DNA of 64,000 nucleotides from Niabella pedocola. Lineage in GTDB: Bacteria; Bacteroidota; Bacteroidia; Chitinophagales; Chitinophagaceae. Below, piece after piece: positions 37,474 to 46,098 of the stretch. Each line of letters starts with the position of its first letter. The stretch's first letter is position 1. The stretch is from NCBI RefSeq assembly GCF_021044425.1, contig NZ_JAJNEC010000005.1, positions 2,666,001-2,730,000 on the forward strand. Reading direction: 5' to 3'. The position numbers and the translations under genes are program-made. The notes below the pieces were generated by a model that searched no databases, was not told the origin of the DNA, and saw nothing but the letters and a program-made list of their open reading frames with translations.

Positions 37474-38361
37474 ATGTTAAACAGTATACTAAATGGATTA
37501 ATGGTACGCTACAGGGAGCGCGTACCGGATGTAGGTGCCATCCTCGATGCCATGATCACTGAAGGCATCATTCAGCGCGCGGATGCTATTGAAAACGATC
37601 ATATCGCCTTTCGCACCATGGGGGTTGAAAAGCTGGGTATCCAATCGCTGGAGCGGGTATTTTTACATTATGGCTATCAGAAAAAGGAACACCTGTTCTT
37701 TAAGGAGAAAAAACTGGATGCCTATTGGTATGCACCTCCGGAAGCGCATTATCCACGCATTTTTATCAGTGAACTCCGGGTGGGTGACCTCAGTGCCAAT
37801 GCGCAGCGGATCATCCGCAGCTATACGGATGAGGTGAAAGCCGATCCTGTTGCGGAGCTTGATCTGAACGATGCGGTTGCCGTAGACCATTACCTGCACA
37901 GCGGGCGCTGGCGTACGCCTACACTGGAAGATTATAATGCCTTGCTTGCAGAAACGGAGTATGCGGCCTGGGTTATTTTCAATCATTATTACCTGAATCA
38001 TTTTACAGTAAGTGTACACAATCTTCCGGCTGGATTCAATACCCTGGAGACGTTTAATGCATTCCTTAAACGTAGAGGATTTAAGCTGAATACGGCCGGC
38101 GGCGAGATCAAAAAGAGTCCCGACGGGAAGTTGCTGCAAAGTGCCACTGTGGCGGAAATGATTGAAGCCACTTTTGCCAATGGTGAAAAAAAGCAGATCG
38201 CCGGCTCCTATGTAGAGTTTGCCGAACGGAAAGTGCTGGATCAGTTTGCACACCTGCCTCCGGAGCAGGTGCGTCGCGAACACCGCCGCGAGGGTTTTGA
38301 AACCGGCAATGCCGACAAGATTTTTGAAAGTACGTATACCTCGCAGACGAAGGGCAGCTGA
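37474..38361 (+). CDS. hglS: DUF1338 2-oxoadipate dioxygenase/decarboxylase (HglS-like)
   Basis: A 295-residue non-haem iron enzyme of the DUF1338/HglS family. Likely iron ligands are H43 (NDHIAFRTMG), H176 or H171 (NHYYLNHFTVSVH) and E248 (GSYVEFAERK), in the order known for HglS. HglS of Pseudomonas turns 2-oxoadipate into D-2-hydroxyglutarate in lysine catabolism. This protein is much shorter than the roughly 460-residue Pseudomonas enzyme but keeps all motif blocks; short forms are common in this phylum. It follows the kinase-phospholyase gene by 74 bases and is the step after transamination of 2-aminoadipate. No transaminase for that step is encoded in the window. Confidence 0.85.
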   Translation: MLNSILNGLMVRYRERVPDVGAILDAMITEGIIQRADAIENDHIAFRTMGVEKLGIQSLERVFLHYGYQKKEHLFFKEKKLDAYWYAPPEAHYPRIFISELRVGDLSANAQRIIRSYTDEVKADPVAELDLNDAVAVDHYLHSGRWRTPTLEDYNALLAETEYAAWVIFNHYYLNHFTVSVHNLPAGFNTLETFNAFLKRRGFKLNTAGGEIKKSPDGKLLQSATVAEMIEATFANGEKKQIAGSYVEFAERKVLDQFAHLPPEQVRREHRREGFETGNADKIFESTYTSQTKGS

Positions 38362-38369
38362 ACGGTGGT

Positions 38370-38460
38370 TTAACCGCGGGGAACGCGGGGTTCGCAAGTT
38401 ACTTATCAGGCTGCTCCATTGCGTACGTTGCGTTAAAAACTTTAAACCGCAGAAATGCAA
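38370..38460. repeat. Imperfect inverted repeat with GCG-rich units
   Basis: The 219-base gap between DUF1338 and ALDH7 starts with TTTAACCGCGGGGAACGCGG...GTTCGCAAG and has the imperfect complement TTGCGTACGTTGCGTTAAA (38410-38430 region), followed by TTTAAACCGCAG. This is the layout of a decayed intergenic inverted repeat; I recall similar AACCGCAAAGGACGC-type units in Bacteroidota. The rest of the gap to 38580 shows no gene. Confidence 0.4.
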
Positions 38461-38580
38461 AATTTCAGCGCTTCTGTGTCAATAGTTAACCGGGAAGATT
38501 GCAGGCGTATGTATCGCAGTGTTCTTTCCGGATTTTCATTGCAACTCTTTTTACGGTAAAACAAAAAATAATTCCAAATC

Positions 38581-40110
38581 ATGATCAACGATATCTTAAA
38601 TACATTTTCAATCAGCGAACAAAATCCCGGAGCCTCCGATGGGGTTCAATTCATCTCCACCTCCGGTGCAGGCATCAATTCCTGGTCGCCGGTGGATGGC
38701 CATAAAATAGCCGGTGTACAAACCGTAACCAAAGCGGAATATGACCAGGTGATCACTAAGGCACAAGCCGCATTCCGCTACTGGCGAACGGTTCCGGCGC
38801 CTGCACGTGGCGAGATCGTGCGCCAGATCGGCGAAGCATTACGGGTACATAAGGATGCTCTTGGAAAGCTGGTTTCCTATGAAATGGGCAAAAGCCTGCA
38901 GGAAGGCCGGGGCGAAGTACAGGAGATGATCGATATCTGCGACTTCGCCGTGGGCCTGTCGCGCCAGTTATACGGGCTCACCATGCATTCGGAGCGGCCG
39001 GCTCACCGGATGTATGAGCAATGGCATCCATTAGGTATAGTAGGCATCATTTCGGCGTTCAATTTTCCTGTAGCGGTATGGAGCTGGAATGCCATGATTG
39101 CCCTGGTTTGCGGAGATGTATGTGTATGGAAGCCGTCGGAAAAAACACCGTTATCGGCGCTGGCCTGTTTCCGGATCCTTACGGAAGTATTTAACAAAAA
39201 CCAGTTGCCGGAGGGGCTTTGCAGCCTGGTACAGGGCGGTAAGGATCTGGGTGAATGGATGGCGGAAGACCCGCGCGTGGCCCTGGTTTCGGCCACCGGA
39301 TCTACCCGCATGGGTAAGGCGGTGAATATTACCGTGGCGGCACGGCTGGGCAAATGCCTGCTGGAACTGGGCGGTAATAATGCCATTATTGTTTCGGGCG
39401 ATGCTGATCTGGATATGACCCTGATGGGGGTGGTATTTGGTGCGGTAGGCACGGCCGGGCAACGGTGTACCACCACCCGCAGGCTGATCATTCACGAAAG
39501 TGTTTTTGGCCAGCTCACAGAGAAATTGAAAAATGCATATGCGCAACTAAGGATCGGCGATCCTTTAGATGCCAGAAATCATGTAGGGCCGTTGATTGAT
39601 AAAGATGCCGTTGCGCAGTATCTGCAGGCGCTGGATGCGATCCAAAACGAAGGGGGGACTTTTATCGTGGAAGGCGGCGTCCTGGAAGGAGCGGAGTACG
39701 CTTCGGGGTGTTATGTAAAGCCCTGCATTGCAGTTGTAGAAAACCATTTTGCGATCGTGCAAACCGAAACCTTTGCCCCCATCCTGTATGTGATGCAATA
39801 CCGGGATATGGAAGAGGCCATTGCAATGCAGAACGATGTGCCGCAGGGATTATCTTCCGCTATCATGACCCTGAACCTGCGGGAAGCCGAATTATTCCTT
39901 TCTGTCGCGGGTTCGGATTGTGGTATCGCCAATGTGAATATCGGTACTTCCGGTGCGGAGATCGGCGGGGCATTTGGCGGGGAAAAAGAAACCGGTGGCG
40001 GCCGCGAAAGTGGCTCCGATGCCTGGAAAGCCTATATGCGCCGTCAAACCAATACGATCAATTACGGGAAAGAGCTGCCGCTGGCACAGGGGATCGCATT
40101 CAATATCTGA
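38581..40110 (+). CDS. ALDH7 (antiquitin-type) aminoadipate-semialdehyde dehydrogenase
   Basis: A 509-residue NAD(P)-dependent aldehyde dehydrogenase of the ALDH7/antiquitin type. Catalytic C296 lies in VGTAGQRCTTTRR, the general base E262 in LELGGNN; FNFPVAVWSWNAM and the C-terminal NVNIGTSGAEIGGAFGGEK and AYMRRQTNTINY are the antiquitin signatures. ALDH7A1 oxidises 2-aminoadipate 6-semialdehyde to 2-aminoadipate. That is the product expected from the phospholyase encoded 3 kb upstream, so the two steps connect. Length is typical. It is the last gene of the locus; a hairpin (40138-40188) separates it from the convergent GntR gene. Confidence 0.93.
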   Translation: MINDILNTFSISEQNPGASDGVQFISTSGAGINSWSPVDGHKIAGVQTVTKAEYDQVITKAQAAFRYWRTVPAPARGEIVRQIGEALRVHKDALGKLVSYEMGKSLQEGRGEVQEMIDICDFAVGLSRQLYGLTMHSERPAHRMYEQWHPLGIVGIISAFNFPVAVWSWNAMIALVCGDVCVWKPSEKTPLSALACFRILTEVFNKNQLPEGLCSLVQGGKDLGEWMAEDPRVALVSATGSTRMGKAVNITVAARLGKCLLELGGNNAIIVSGDADLDMTLMGVVFGAVGTAGQRCTTTRRLIIHESVFGQLTEKLKNAYAQLRIGDPLDARNHVGPLIDKDAVAQYLQALDAIQNEGGTFIVEGGVLEGAEYASGCYVKPCIAVVENHFAIVQTETFAPILYVMQYRDMEEAIAMQNDVPQGLSSAIMTLNLREAELFLSVAGSDCGIANVNIGTSGAEIGGAFGGEKETGGGRESGSDAWKAYMRRQTNTINYGKELPLAQGIAFNI

Positions 40111-40137
40111 CAGGATCACCGAATGTCAACCTGTTCC

Positions 40138-40188
40138 GATGAGGCGGAATATTTCCGGAGCACTTCCTGTTTCAGGATCCGCTTCATC
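40138..40188. terminator. Possible bidirectional terminator
   Basis: GATGAGGCGGA (40138-40148) pairs with TCCGCTTCATC (40178-40188), 11 bp with one G-T wobble and a 29-base loop. It lies between the convergent ALDH7 and GntR genes. No strong T-run follows. Nothing else is evident in this 149-base gap. Confidence 0.4.
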
Positions 40189-40259
40189 GTTAAACCGGGA
40201 TGATGTCTTTACGGATAGGATTATAGAAAAAGGCAGGGCATTATCGCCGGCTGGCAGCA

Positions 40260-40985
40260 CTATGCATCTTTTGCTGCTGCTGAAGGACCAGCATCCAGAC
40301 TAAGCCGTATAAAGTGGTTCTCCAGGTGGTTGCGCATTCCGTTCCGGAATTCTTCCGGTGTTCCATTTTCCAGAATGCCGATCAGTTGCTTGTGGGAAAC
40401 AAATTTTTTGGGATTCAGTACTGGCGCCAGTAAAGAGCTTTTTTCGACATAATCGAAGACGGGCAGCAGCAATTTCTGAAATTTCATCAGGGTTTCATTA
40501 TGGCTGATCTGGTAAAGCTTTCCGTGAAAGGCGATTTCATAAGAGGCCTCAAACATCCGGTTACGGGCGGCGGCGGGCTCGTTCTTTACGATCTGCTTCA
40601 ATTCTTTAATATCTTCTGCAGTAATGTGCCTGAAGAGCAGATCGGCCATCCCGATTTCCAGTACCAGCCGTATCTCAAAAATCTCCTTTAATGTATCATT
40701 ACTAAGAATATAGGGGTTCATGCTTTTGGCCAGGGTTCCAAAAATATCGGGACTGGTGATCACGGCGCCCTTTTTCTTACGGCTTTCGATAAGCCCCATC
40801 AAGCGGAGCCGCATAAGGGCTTCCCGGATTACCGTGCGGCTTACGCCGAGTGCGGTGGAAAGCTCCAGCTCCTTCGGAATGCTATCCCCTACCTTCAGCT
40901 TGTGTTGATGCAATAATTCAATGAGGTTAGCTTCCACCTTGTCCACGAGGCTTCTGTTTTCTATTGCTTTGAATATACGTTCCAT
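40260..40985 (-). CDS. nanR: GntR-family regulator, FadR/FCD subfamily
   Basis: A 241-residue regulator: N-terminal winged helix at about 5-70 (KVGDSIPKELELSTALGVSR; TVIREALMRLRLMGLIESR) and a C-terminal all-helical FCD ligand domain (LKEIFEIRLVLEIGMADLLFRH; ISHNETLMKFQKLLLPVFDY). The family includes NanR, and the gene diverges from a complete sialic acid locus, so repression of that locus by a sialic acid-related ligand is the simplest reading. The start at 40985 (MERIFKAIENRS) is preferred over an upstream in-frame ATG at 41090, which would span the operator. It is convergent with the hydroxylysine locus, so control of ALDH7 is less likely. Symbol is by context. Confidence 0.85.
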   Translation of the reverse strand: MERIFKAIENRSLVDKVEANLIELLHQHKLKVGDSIPKELELSTALGVSRTVIREALMRLRLMGLIESRKKKGAVITSPDIFGTLAKSMNPYILSNDTLKEIFEIRLVLEIGMADLLFRHITAEDIKELKQIVKNEPAAARNRMFEASYEIAFHGKLYQISHNETLMKFQKLLLPVFDYVEKSSLLAPVLNPKKFVSHKQLIGILENGTPEEFRNGMRNHLENHFIRLSLDAGPSAAAKDA

Positions 40986-41076
40986 TGTAATAATAATGCC
41001 GTAAAGTAATTTATTTACACGGATACCAGGAAAATTTTTTAAAAAATTTGGAAATCTAAAATTTGTTCCTAATTTT

Positions 41077-41093
41077 ATTATGTTATACATAAT
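41077..41093. promoter_or_regulatory. Palindromic operator for the GntR/FCD regulator
   Basis: ATTATG (41077-41082), five bases, CATAAT (41088-41093). The centre reads ATGTTATACAT, with the GT-N3-AC core shared by many FadR-subfamily operators. It lies between the divergent regulator gene and the NanO-like SusC gene, 24 bases ahead of the SusC start. The 131-base divergent region has no perfect TAnnTTTG box; TAAAATTTG at 41056-41064 is near. Confidence 0.55.
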
Positions 41094-41116
41094 GCTAAAA
41101 CGATAAATTGTTTGTT

Positions 41117-44100
41117 ATGCAGCAAATCTGCTCAAAATGTGGCCTGCTTGTCCTGCTTTTTTTAATGACCCTGCCGGGACTTTCGCAGGTGAAAACATTG
41201 ACCGGCCTGGTGCGCGACGAAGCGACCGGCACCGCACTGGCCGGGGCCACCATTACGATTAAGGGAAAGACCACTACCGTGGTTGCCAACGACGAAGGCG
41301 CTTTTTCTATTGCCGCCGCACCGGGTGATGTACTTTTAATATCCTATACGGGCTACGACCCCAAACAGGTTACCGTAGACAGCCAGTCGGGGATTACGGT
41401 TGCTTTATCTGCGCAGCTTAGTTCCAAAATGGATGAGGTAATTGTAGTGGGTTATGGTACGCAAAAACGAAGGGATTTTAATGGTGCCGCCTCCAAAGTA
41501 AATCCCCTGGCGCTGGAGCACAATCCCAATACCAATGTTGCCGCCGCACTGCAGGGTACGGTGCCGGGCTTACTGGTGCAGCAAACAACCGGGCAGCCGG
41601 GCACCTCGCCCAAGATCGTATTCCGGGGCGGAACGGGCTTTGACGGAACCGGTGATCCCCTGGTGGTAGTGGATGGAGTGGTGTTGCCCAGCTTGTACGG
41701 GTTAGACATGAACGACATAGAATCCATGGATGTATTAAAGGATGCTGCGTCTACTGCAATCTATGGCGCGCGTGCCGCCAACGGGGTGGTGCTCATCACC
41801 ACAAAAAAAGGAAAGAAGGGAAGAACGCAGGTTCAGTACTCCATCCGGCAAACCATCAATTATCCAAGAAGTATAGCGGATGATTATTTAAGTGCTGCAG
41901 ATTATATCCGTATGAACCGGCTGGGACTGCGGGCCAGGTATATCGCCGATTCGCTTACCGGCACCGGCGTTACCGGGGATAAAGGCCAGCTTACCGGTGC
42001 ATGGGGCTGGGCCCTGGGCGCTACCAATACATCGCCGGTAGGGCTTTACACAACGCAGTTGGTTACCAACGCCAACAGGAAATATCTTACAGACCCCAAC
42101 TGGAAATTACTGGTGGATCCCAATCCATTTTACCCGGCCGCCAGAGATAGCATCCTGTATCGCGAAATATCCACGCAGGAGCGGGAAGCCATGCTGATGC
42201 AACGGACAAATACCACCGAGCATTCACTGTCGCTTTCCGGGGCCAATGATCAGGGCGGGTTTGCATTAAACCTCAATGCCGTAAAAGATAATGGTGTAAT
42301 CATCGGTTCCTGGCTTAAACGGATCAATATGAACTTTAACGGCTCATTAAATGTAGGAAAGAACCTGAAGGTGGCCTTGAATACATCCGCTTATAATATT
42401 GACCAGGGCGTACCTTACTCAGAGCCCGGTATTGCCGGCAGTACCGGCGCCACCGGTGGTCTTATGCAGCGGTTCCTGGGTGTGGCTCCTACCGTACGTT
42501 ACTATAACGACACATCGGGTGTTGTACTGCCTGGCCCTAATGATGTAAGCCTGGGTAATCCGCAATACTGGGGTAATTTATATATTAACAGCACCAACCA
42601 GCAGCGGTTTATGGGAAGCCTGAACCTTGAATATACCATACTCCCATTCCTTAAGTTTGTGGCCAATGGTTCAGGATATATGCTTTATCAGAACAATAAT
42701 AACTTTACAAAGGCCTATCAACAGGGCAATGGTGGCTCCATGAATACTACCCGTTCCGCCTCCTTCAGCAACTATCGCGATATTCAATATACCTATAACG
42801 GCTTCTTACAGTTTGATAAAAATATCAATGATCACAATATCAGTTTCATGGCCGGTGGAGAGTTCCTGGATTATAAGCGCTATACCTTCTCCGGTGCGGC
42901 ATCCGGCGCGCCTACTGATATTATTCCCTGGCTAACAGCCGCTACGCCGCCGTCTGTGGTAAACGGGGTGATTGTGAACCCGGCCAGCGCTTCTTCCAAT
43001 TTTCCTTACTGGGAGCGGTTGGCCTCAGGTATCGGCAAACTCAACTATTCCTACCGGGGTAAATATTTCCTTACCGGTATTCTCCGGCTGGATGGGTCTA
43101 CCCGGCTCAATGAAACCAACTATTATGGACTATTTCCGGGGGCATCAGCCGGCTGGAACCTGCACAACGAAAACTTTTTCAAAAACAGCAAGCTGTCAAC
43201 ATATATCAGTACTGTTAAGCCACGCCTCAGCTACGGGGGAAATGGAAACCTGCAATATTTTGGTACCAGTTACTTCCCTACCGCACAGGTATATTCCAAT
43301 GCCGGGGTGTATAATGGAATGGGGGGCACGTATGCGCCCAATTATATCAATCCCGACCTGAGATGGGAGCGGACCAATTCGCTGAACATGGGTGCAGACC
43401 TTGGCTTCTTCCAGGACCGCATCACCATCATCGGTGATTACTTTATCAGGAATGTATTTGATAAGCTGGCGAACCTGCCAATTTCAGCACAGACCGGCTT
43501 TACCAGCTATACCACTAATTTATCCCAGCTGCAGAACAGGGGCTGGGAATTGTCGATCAATGCAAAGGCGATCGCTCCTAAAAAAGAAGGAGGTTTTAGC
43601 CTGGACCTGGGAGCTACTTATTATACCGTTAAAAGCTATGCAATCAAACTTCCCTACAACGGACTGCCAGGCAACAGGCAAGGCACCATACAGGTTTGGG
43701 ATCCCCAGAATCCCGAACAGTTAAAGCAGGTAAATGGTTTGATAGAAGGCGAGCGTGTGGGCTATGATGAAGTATGGGCGCCCAAATGGGCAGGTATTTA
43801 TACCACACAGGAGATGCTTGCGGCTGATGCCAGTGTGTACAATGCCTTCCTGCCGTATACGGGTGATAATAAAAAATTCAAACAACTGGGCGATGCCCGG
43901 TGGCTGCAGGTAAATAAGAACGATACCATCGACTCGCGGCAATATGTTTTTGTGGGGCGTACCACGCCAAAAGGATCGGGCAGTTTCTTTTTAAATGCCG
44001 GGTTTAAAGGCGTGCGGCTGTATACGGCATTTGATTATGCGTATGGTTTTGTGATCCTGAACAATAATACACTCAGAGGGCTGAGCCAGGTGCAGGGATC

Positions 44101-44473
44101 TCAAAACAGTACAAAAGAAGTGTTGAACACCTGGACGCCTGATAACCCGAATGCATCACTTCCCATGTTCTATTGGGCCAACCAGGGACGGAATTTTGCA
44201 ACCGATGCGTCGGGCAATAATCCCCCCGCCAACCTTTGGGAAAAAGGAGATTACCTGATGCTGAGAGAAATGACATTGAGCTACAGCCTCACCCGTCAGC
44301 TGCTGACAACCTTTCTCAGGAATAAAATTAAAGGGCTCAGTGTATCCGTAACAGGATCCAACCTGGTATACTTTACAAAGTACAGCGGCATTTTCCCGGA
44401 AGTAGGCGGATTTGATAATGGCCGTTACCCGTTGCCCAAGCGGCTGACATTTGGAGCACAGATCACGTTTTAA
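41117..44473 (+). CDS. nanO: SusC-family transporter of the sialic acid locus (NanO-like)
   Basis: A 1118-residue TonB-dependent outer-membrane transporter: signal peptide LMTLPGLSQ, regulatory-like domain (LTGLVRDEATGTALAGATIT), DEVIVVGYGTQKRRDFNGAA, plug with VVVDGVVLPSLYGLDMNDIE and VLKDAASTAIYGARAANGV, barrel ending LTFGAQITF. ATG at 41117 is preferred to a TTG at 41108. Position at the head of a sialidase/lyase locus suggests it takes up free or linked sialic acid, as NanO does in Tannerella and Bacteroides. The symbol is by context. Confidence 0.93.
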   Translation: MQQICSKCGLLVLLFLMTLPGLSQVKTLTGLVRDEATGTALAGATITIKGKTTTVVANDEGAFSIAAAPGDVLLISYTGYDPKQVTVDSQSGITVALSAQLSSKMDEVIVVGYGTQKRRDFNGAASKVNPLALEHNPNTNVAAALQGTVPGLLVQQTTGQPGTSPKIVFRGGTGFDGTGDPLVVVDGVVLPSLYGLDMNDIESMDVLKDAASTAIYGARAANGVVLITTKKGKKGRTQVQYSIRQTINYPRSIADDYLSAADYIRMNRLGLRARYIADSLTGTGVTGDKGQLTGAWGWALGATNTSPVGLYTTQLVTNANRKYLTDPNWKLLVDPNPFYPAARDSILYREISTQEREAMLMQRTNTTEHSLSLSGANDQGGFALNLNAVKDNGVIIGSWLKRINMNFNGSLNVGKNLKVALNTSAYNIDQGVPYSEPGIAGSTGATGGLMQRFLGVAPTVRYYNDTSGVVLPGPNDVSLGNPQYWGNLYINSTNQQRFMGSLNLEYTILPFLKFVANGSGYMLYQNNNNFTKAYQQGNGGSMNTTRSASFSNYRDIQYTYNGFLQFDKNINDHNISFMAGGEFLDYKRYTFSGAASGAPTDIIPWLTAATPPSVVNGVIVNPASASSNFPYWERLASGIGKLNYSYRGKYFLTGILRLDGSTRLNETNYYGLFPGASAGWNLHNENFFKNSKLSTYISTVKPRLSYGGNGNLQYFGTSYFPTAQVYSNAGVYNGMGGTYAPNYINPDLRWERTNSLNMGADLGFFQDRITIIGDYFIRNVFDKLANLPISAQTGFTSYTTNLSQLQNRGWELSINAKAIAPKKEGGFSLDLGATYYTVKSYAIKLPYNGLPGNRQGTIQVWDPQNPEQLKQVNGLIEGERVGYDEVWAPKWAGIYTTQEMLAADASVYNAFLPYTGDNKKFKQLGDARWLQVNKNDTIDSRQYVFVGRTTPKGSGSFFLNAGFKGVRLYTAFDYAYGFVILNNNTLRGLSQVQGSQNSTKEVLNTWTPDNPNASLPMFYWANQGRNFATDASGNNPPANLWEKGDYLMLREMTLSYSLTRQLLTTFLRNKIKGLSVSVTGSNLVYFTKYSGIFPEVGGFDNGRYPLPKRLTFGAQITF

Positions 44474-44494
44474 CCATCAATAAATTTTACAATA

Positions 44495-46021
44495 ATGAAA
44501 CCGAATATAATATCTCTTATAATGGGCTTCGCGGGGATTGCATTGGTTGCCACATCCTGCAAGCAGCAGCTGAATGAAGTGATCCCGCAGGACCGGATCA
44601 GTAAATCACTGGCGCTAACAGATGCCGGTGCCGCACAAACCCTGTATGCCGGCGCCTACGCTTTGTTCCGCTCCAACGTGGGTACTTTTTTTAACCTGGG
44701 TGAAATGCGTTCAGATATATGGGCCGATGGTATTTTTACAGAATCGGTAGACGGTACCGCCCAGCAATTATATACGCATAATATCAGCGCCCTGAATGTA
44801 CCTTATGCAAACTGGGGCGGGTTCTACGGTCTTATATATACGATTAACAATGTTATAGATGTACTGCCTCAAAGCCCGGTGGATGCGGTTACCAGCCAGC
44901 GGGAAGTGGCCGAGATGTACGGTCTGAGGGCCTATATTTATTACACCATGCTCAAAACCTGGGGCGGCGTACCGTTGTCGACCACACCGGTTGTTACTAT
45001 AAACAATGCTGCAGAAACCTATAAGGCCCGGAGCACACCGGATTCAGTAATGCTGCAGATAAAAAGCGATATCGAAAAGTCGCTCCAGTTATTTGGAAGC
45101 AGCAATACGCTTCCTGCGGGCAACCGCGTTTTCTGGAGCCGCGTAGCATCGCTGGCATTGAAAGGTGATGTGTACCTCTGGTCCGGTACCCACTTAGGCG
45201 GCGGCAATGCCGACCTCACAACAGCCAAAACGGCGCTGCAGGAAATCATAAATTTACAGGGCAGTACAATCAGGCTGCAAACCAATTTCGCCGATATTTT
45301 TGACCCTACAAAAAAAAGCAATAACCCGGAGATCATCTTTGCGGTTAACTATGAACTGGGGCAGGCAACACAGGGTACATTTGGCAATTTCCTGGTAAAT
45401 AATATCCAGGCTTCCGGTCTTTCTTTTGCCAAGGCCGCTACACCTACGGTTTCGTCCGTATATCCGTATGTGGGGGGCGCCAACCGGGTAGGCATGTCGC
45501 AGGCCACGATCGACAAGCTAACGGCAAATGCCGCGGACCAGCGGATACCGTATTCATTCAAAGTCATGTATTCCGCCGCCGCACCCTTTGCCACAAGAGG
45601 AGTGATGCTTACAAAATTTATTGGCGCCACTTCCGGTACCACACAGGTGTATAATAATGATTATCCCGTATTCCGCTATGCAGATATATTGCTGTTGATG
45701 GCCGAGGCAAAGGCCAAGTTGGGCGAAGATCCCTCCTCAGAGATCAGCCAGATACGGGCAAGAGCGTATGGCGCCGCGGCTCCTGCTTTTGTAAACGGAT
45801 CCGTTTCCGATAATCTGAACGCCATTCTGGAAGAATACCTGAGAGAATATATCGGAGAAGGTAAACGCTGGTGGGCTTTAAGAAGAGCCGGCGATAATTA
45901 TGTGTATGCGGCCATTAAACCGGCCTATCTTTCACCCGCCACGGTGGCAAAATTATTGCTGCCCATTTCTCAGTCGATGATGAATAATGACCCTCTGTTG
46001 GCGCAAACGCCCGGATATTGA
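44495..46021 (+). CDS. nanU: SusD-family lipoprotein of the sialic acid locus (NanU-like)
   Basis: A 508-residue lipoprotein (lipobox LVATSCKQQ near residue 22) with the SusD core: AEMYGLRAYIYYTMLKTWGGVPL, VFRYADILLLMAEAKAKLGE and EYLREYIGEGKRWWALRRAG. It follows its SusC by 21 bases. NanU in this phylum binds sialic acid outside the cell; the name here is from context. The next gene (lyase) follows after a 77-base gap. Confidence 0.92.
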   Translation: MKPNIISLIMGFAGIALVATSCKQQLNEVIPQDRISKSLALTDAGAAQTLYAGAYALFRSNVGTFFNLGEMRSDIWADGIFTESVDGTAQQLYTHNISALNVPYANWGGFYGLIYTINNVIDVLPQSPVDAVTSQREVAEMYGLRAYIYYTMLKTWGGVPLSTTPVVTINNAAETYKARSTPDSVMLQIKSDIEKSLQLFGSSNTLPAGNRVFWSRVASLALKGDVYLWSGTHLGGGNADLTTAKTALQEIINLQGSTIRLQTNFADIFDPTKKSNNPEIIFAVNYELGQATQGTFGNFLVNNIQASGLSFAKAATPTVSSVYPYVGGANRVGMSQATIDKLTANAADQRIPYSFKVMYSAAAPFATRGVMLTKFIGATSGTTQVYNNDYPVFRYADILLLMAEAKAKLGEDPSSEISQIRARAYGAAAPAFVNGSVSDNLNAILEEYLREYIGEGKRWWALRRAGDNYVYAAIKPAYLSPATVAKLLLPISQSMMNNDPLLAQTPGY

Positions 46022-46098
46022 TGCCATCGGCAAAATAATATAGATTAGCTGCCGTGTATGTGCAAAAAATTGTTTTCATTCAATAGTATATAAAATTT

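Noticed and set aside
37663..38460. 265-codon open frame antisense to DUF1338
   Set aside because: It is the complement of a well-supported gene, lacks any recognisable domain and runs past the gene into a repeat; such frames arise from codon bias.
40260..41090. Longer start (ATG at 41090) for the GntR regulator
   Set aside because: It would add 35 residues without domain sense and cover the palindromic operator; MERIFKAIENRS at 40985 is the normal family N-terminus.
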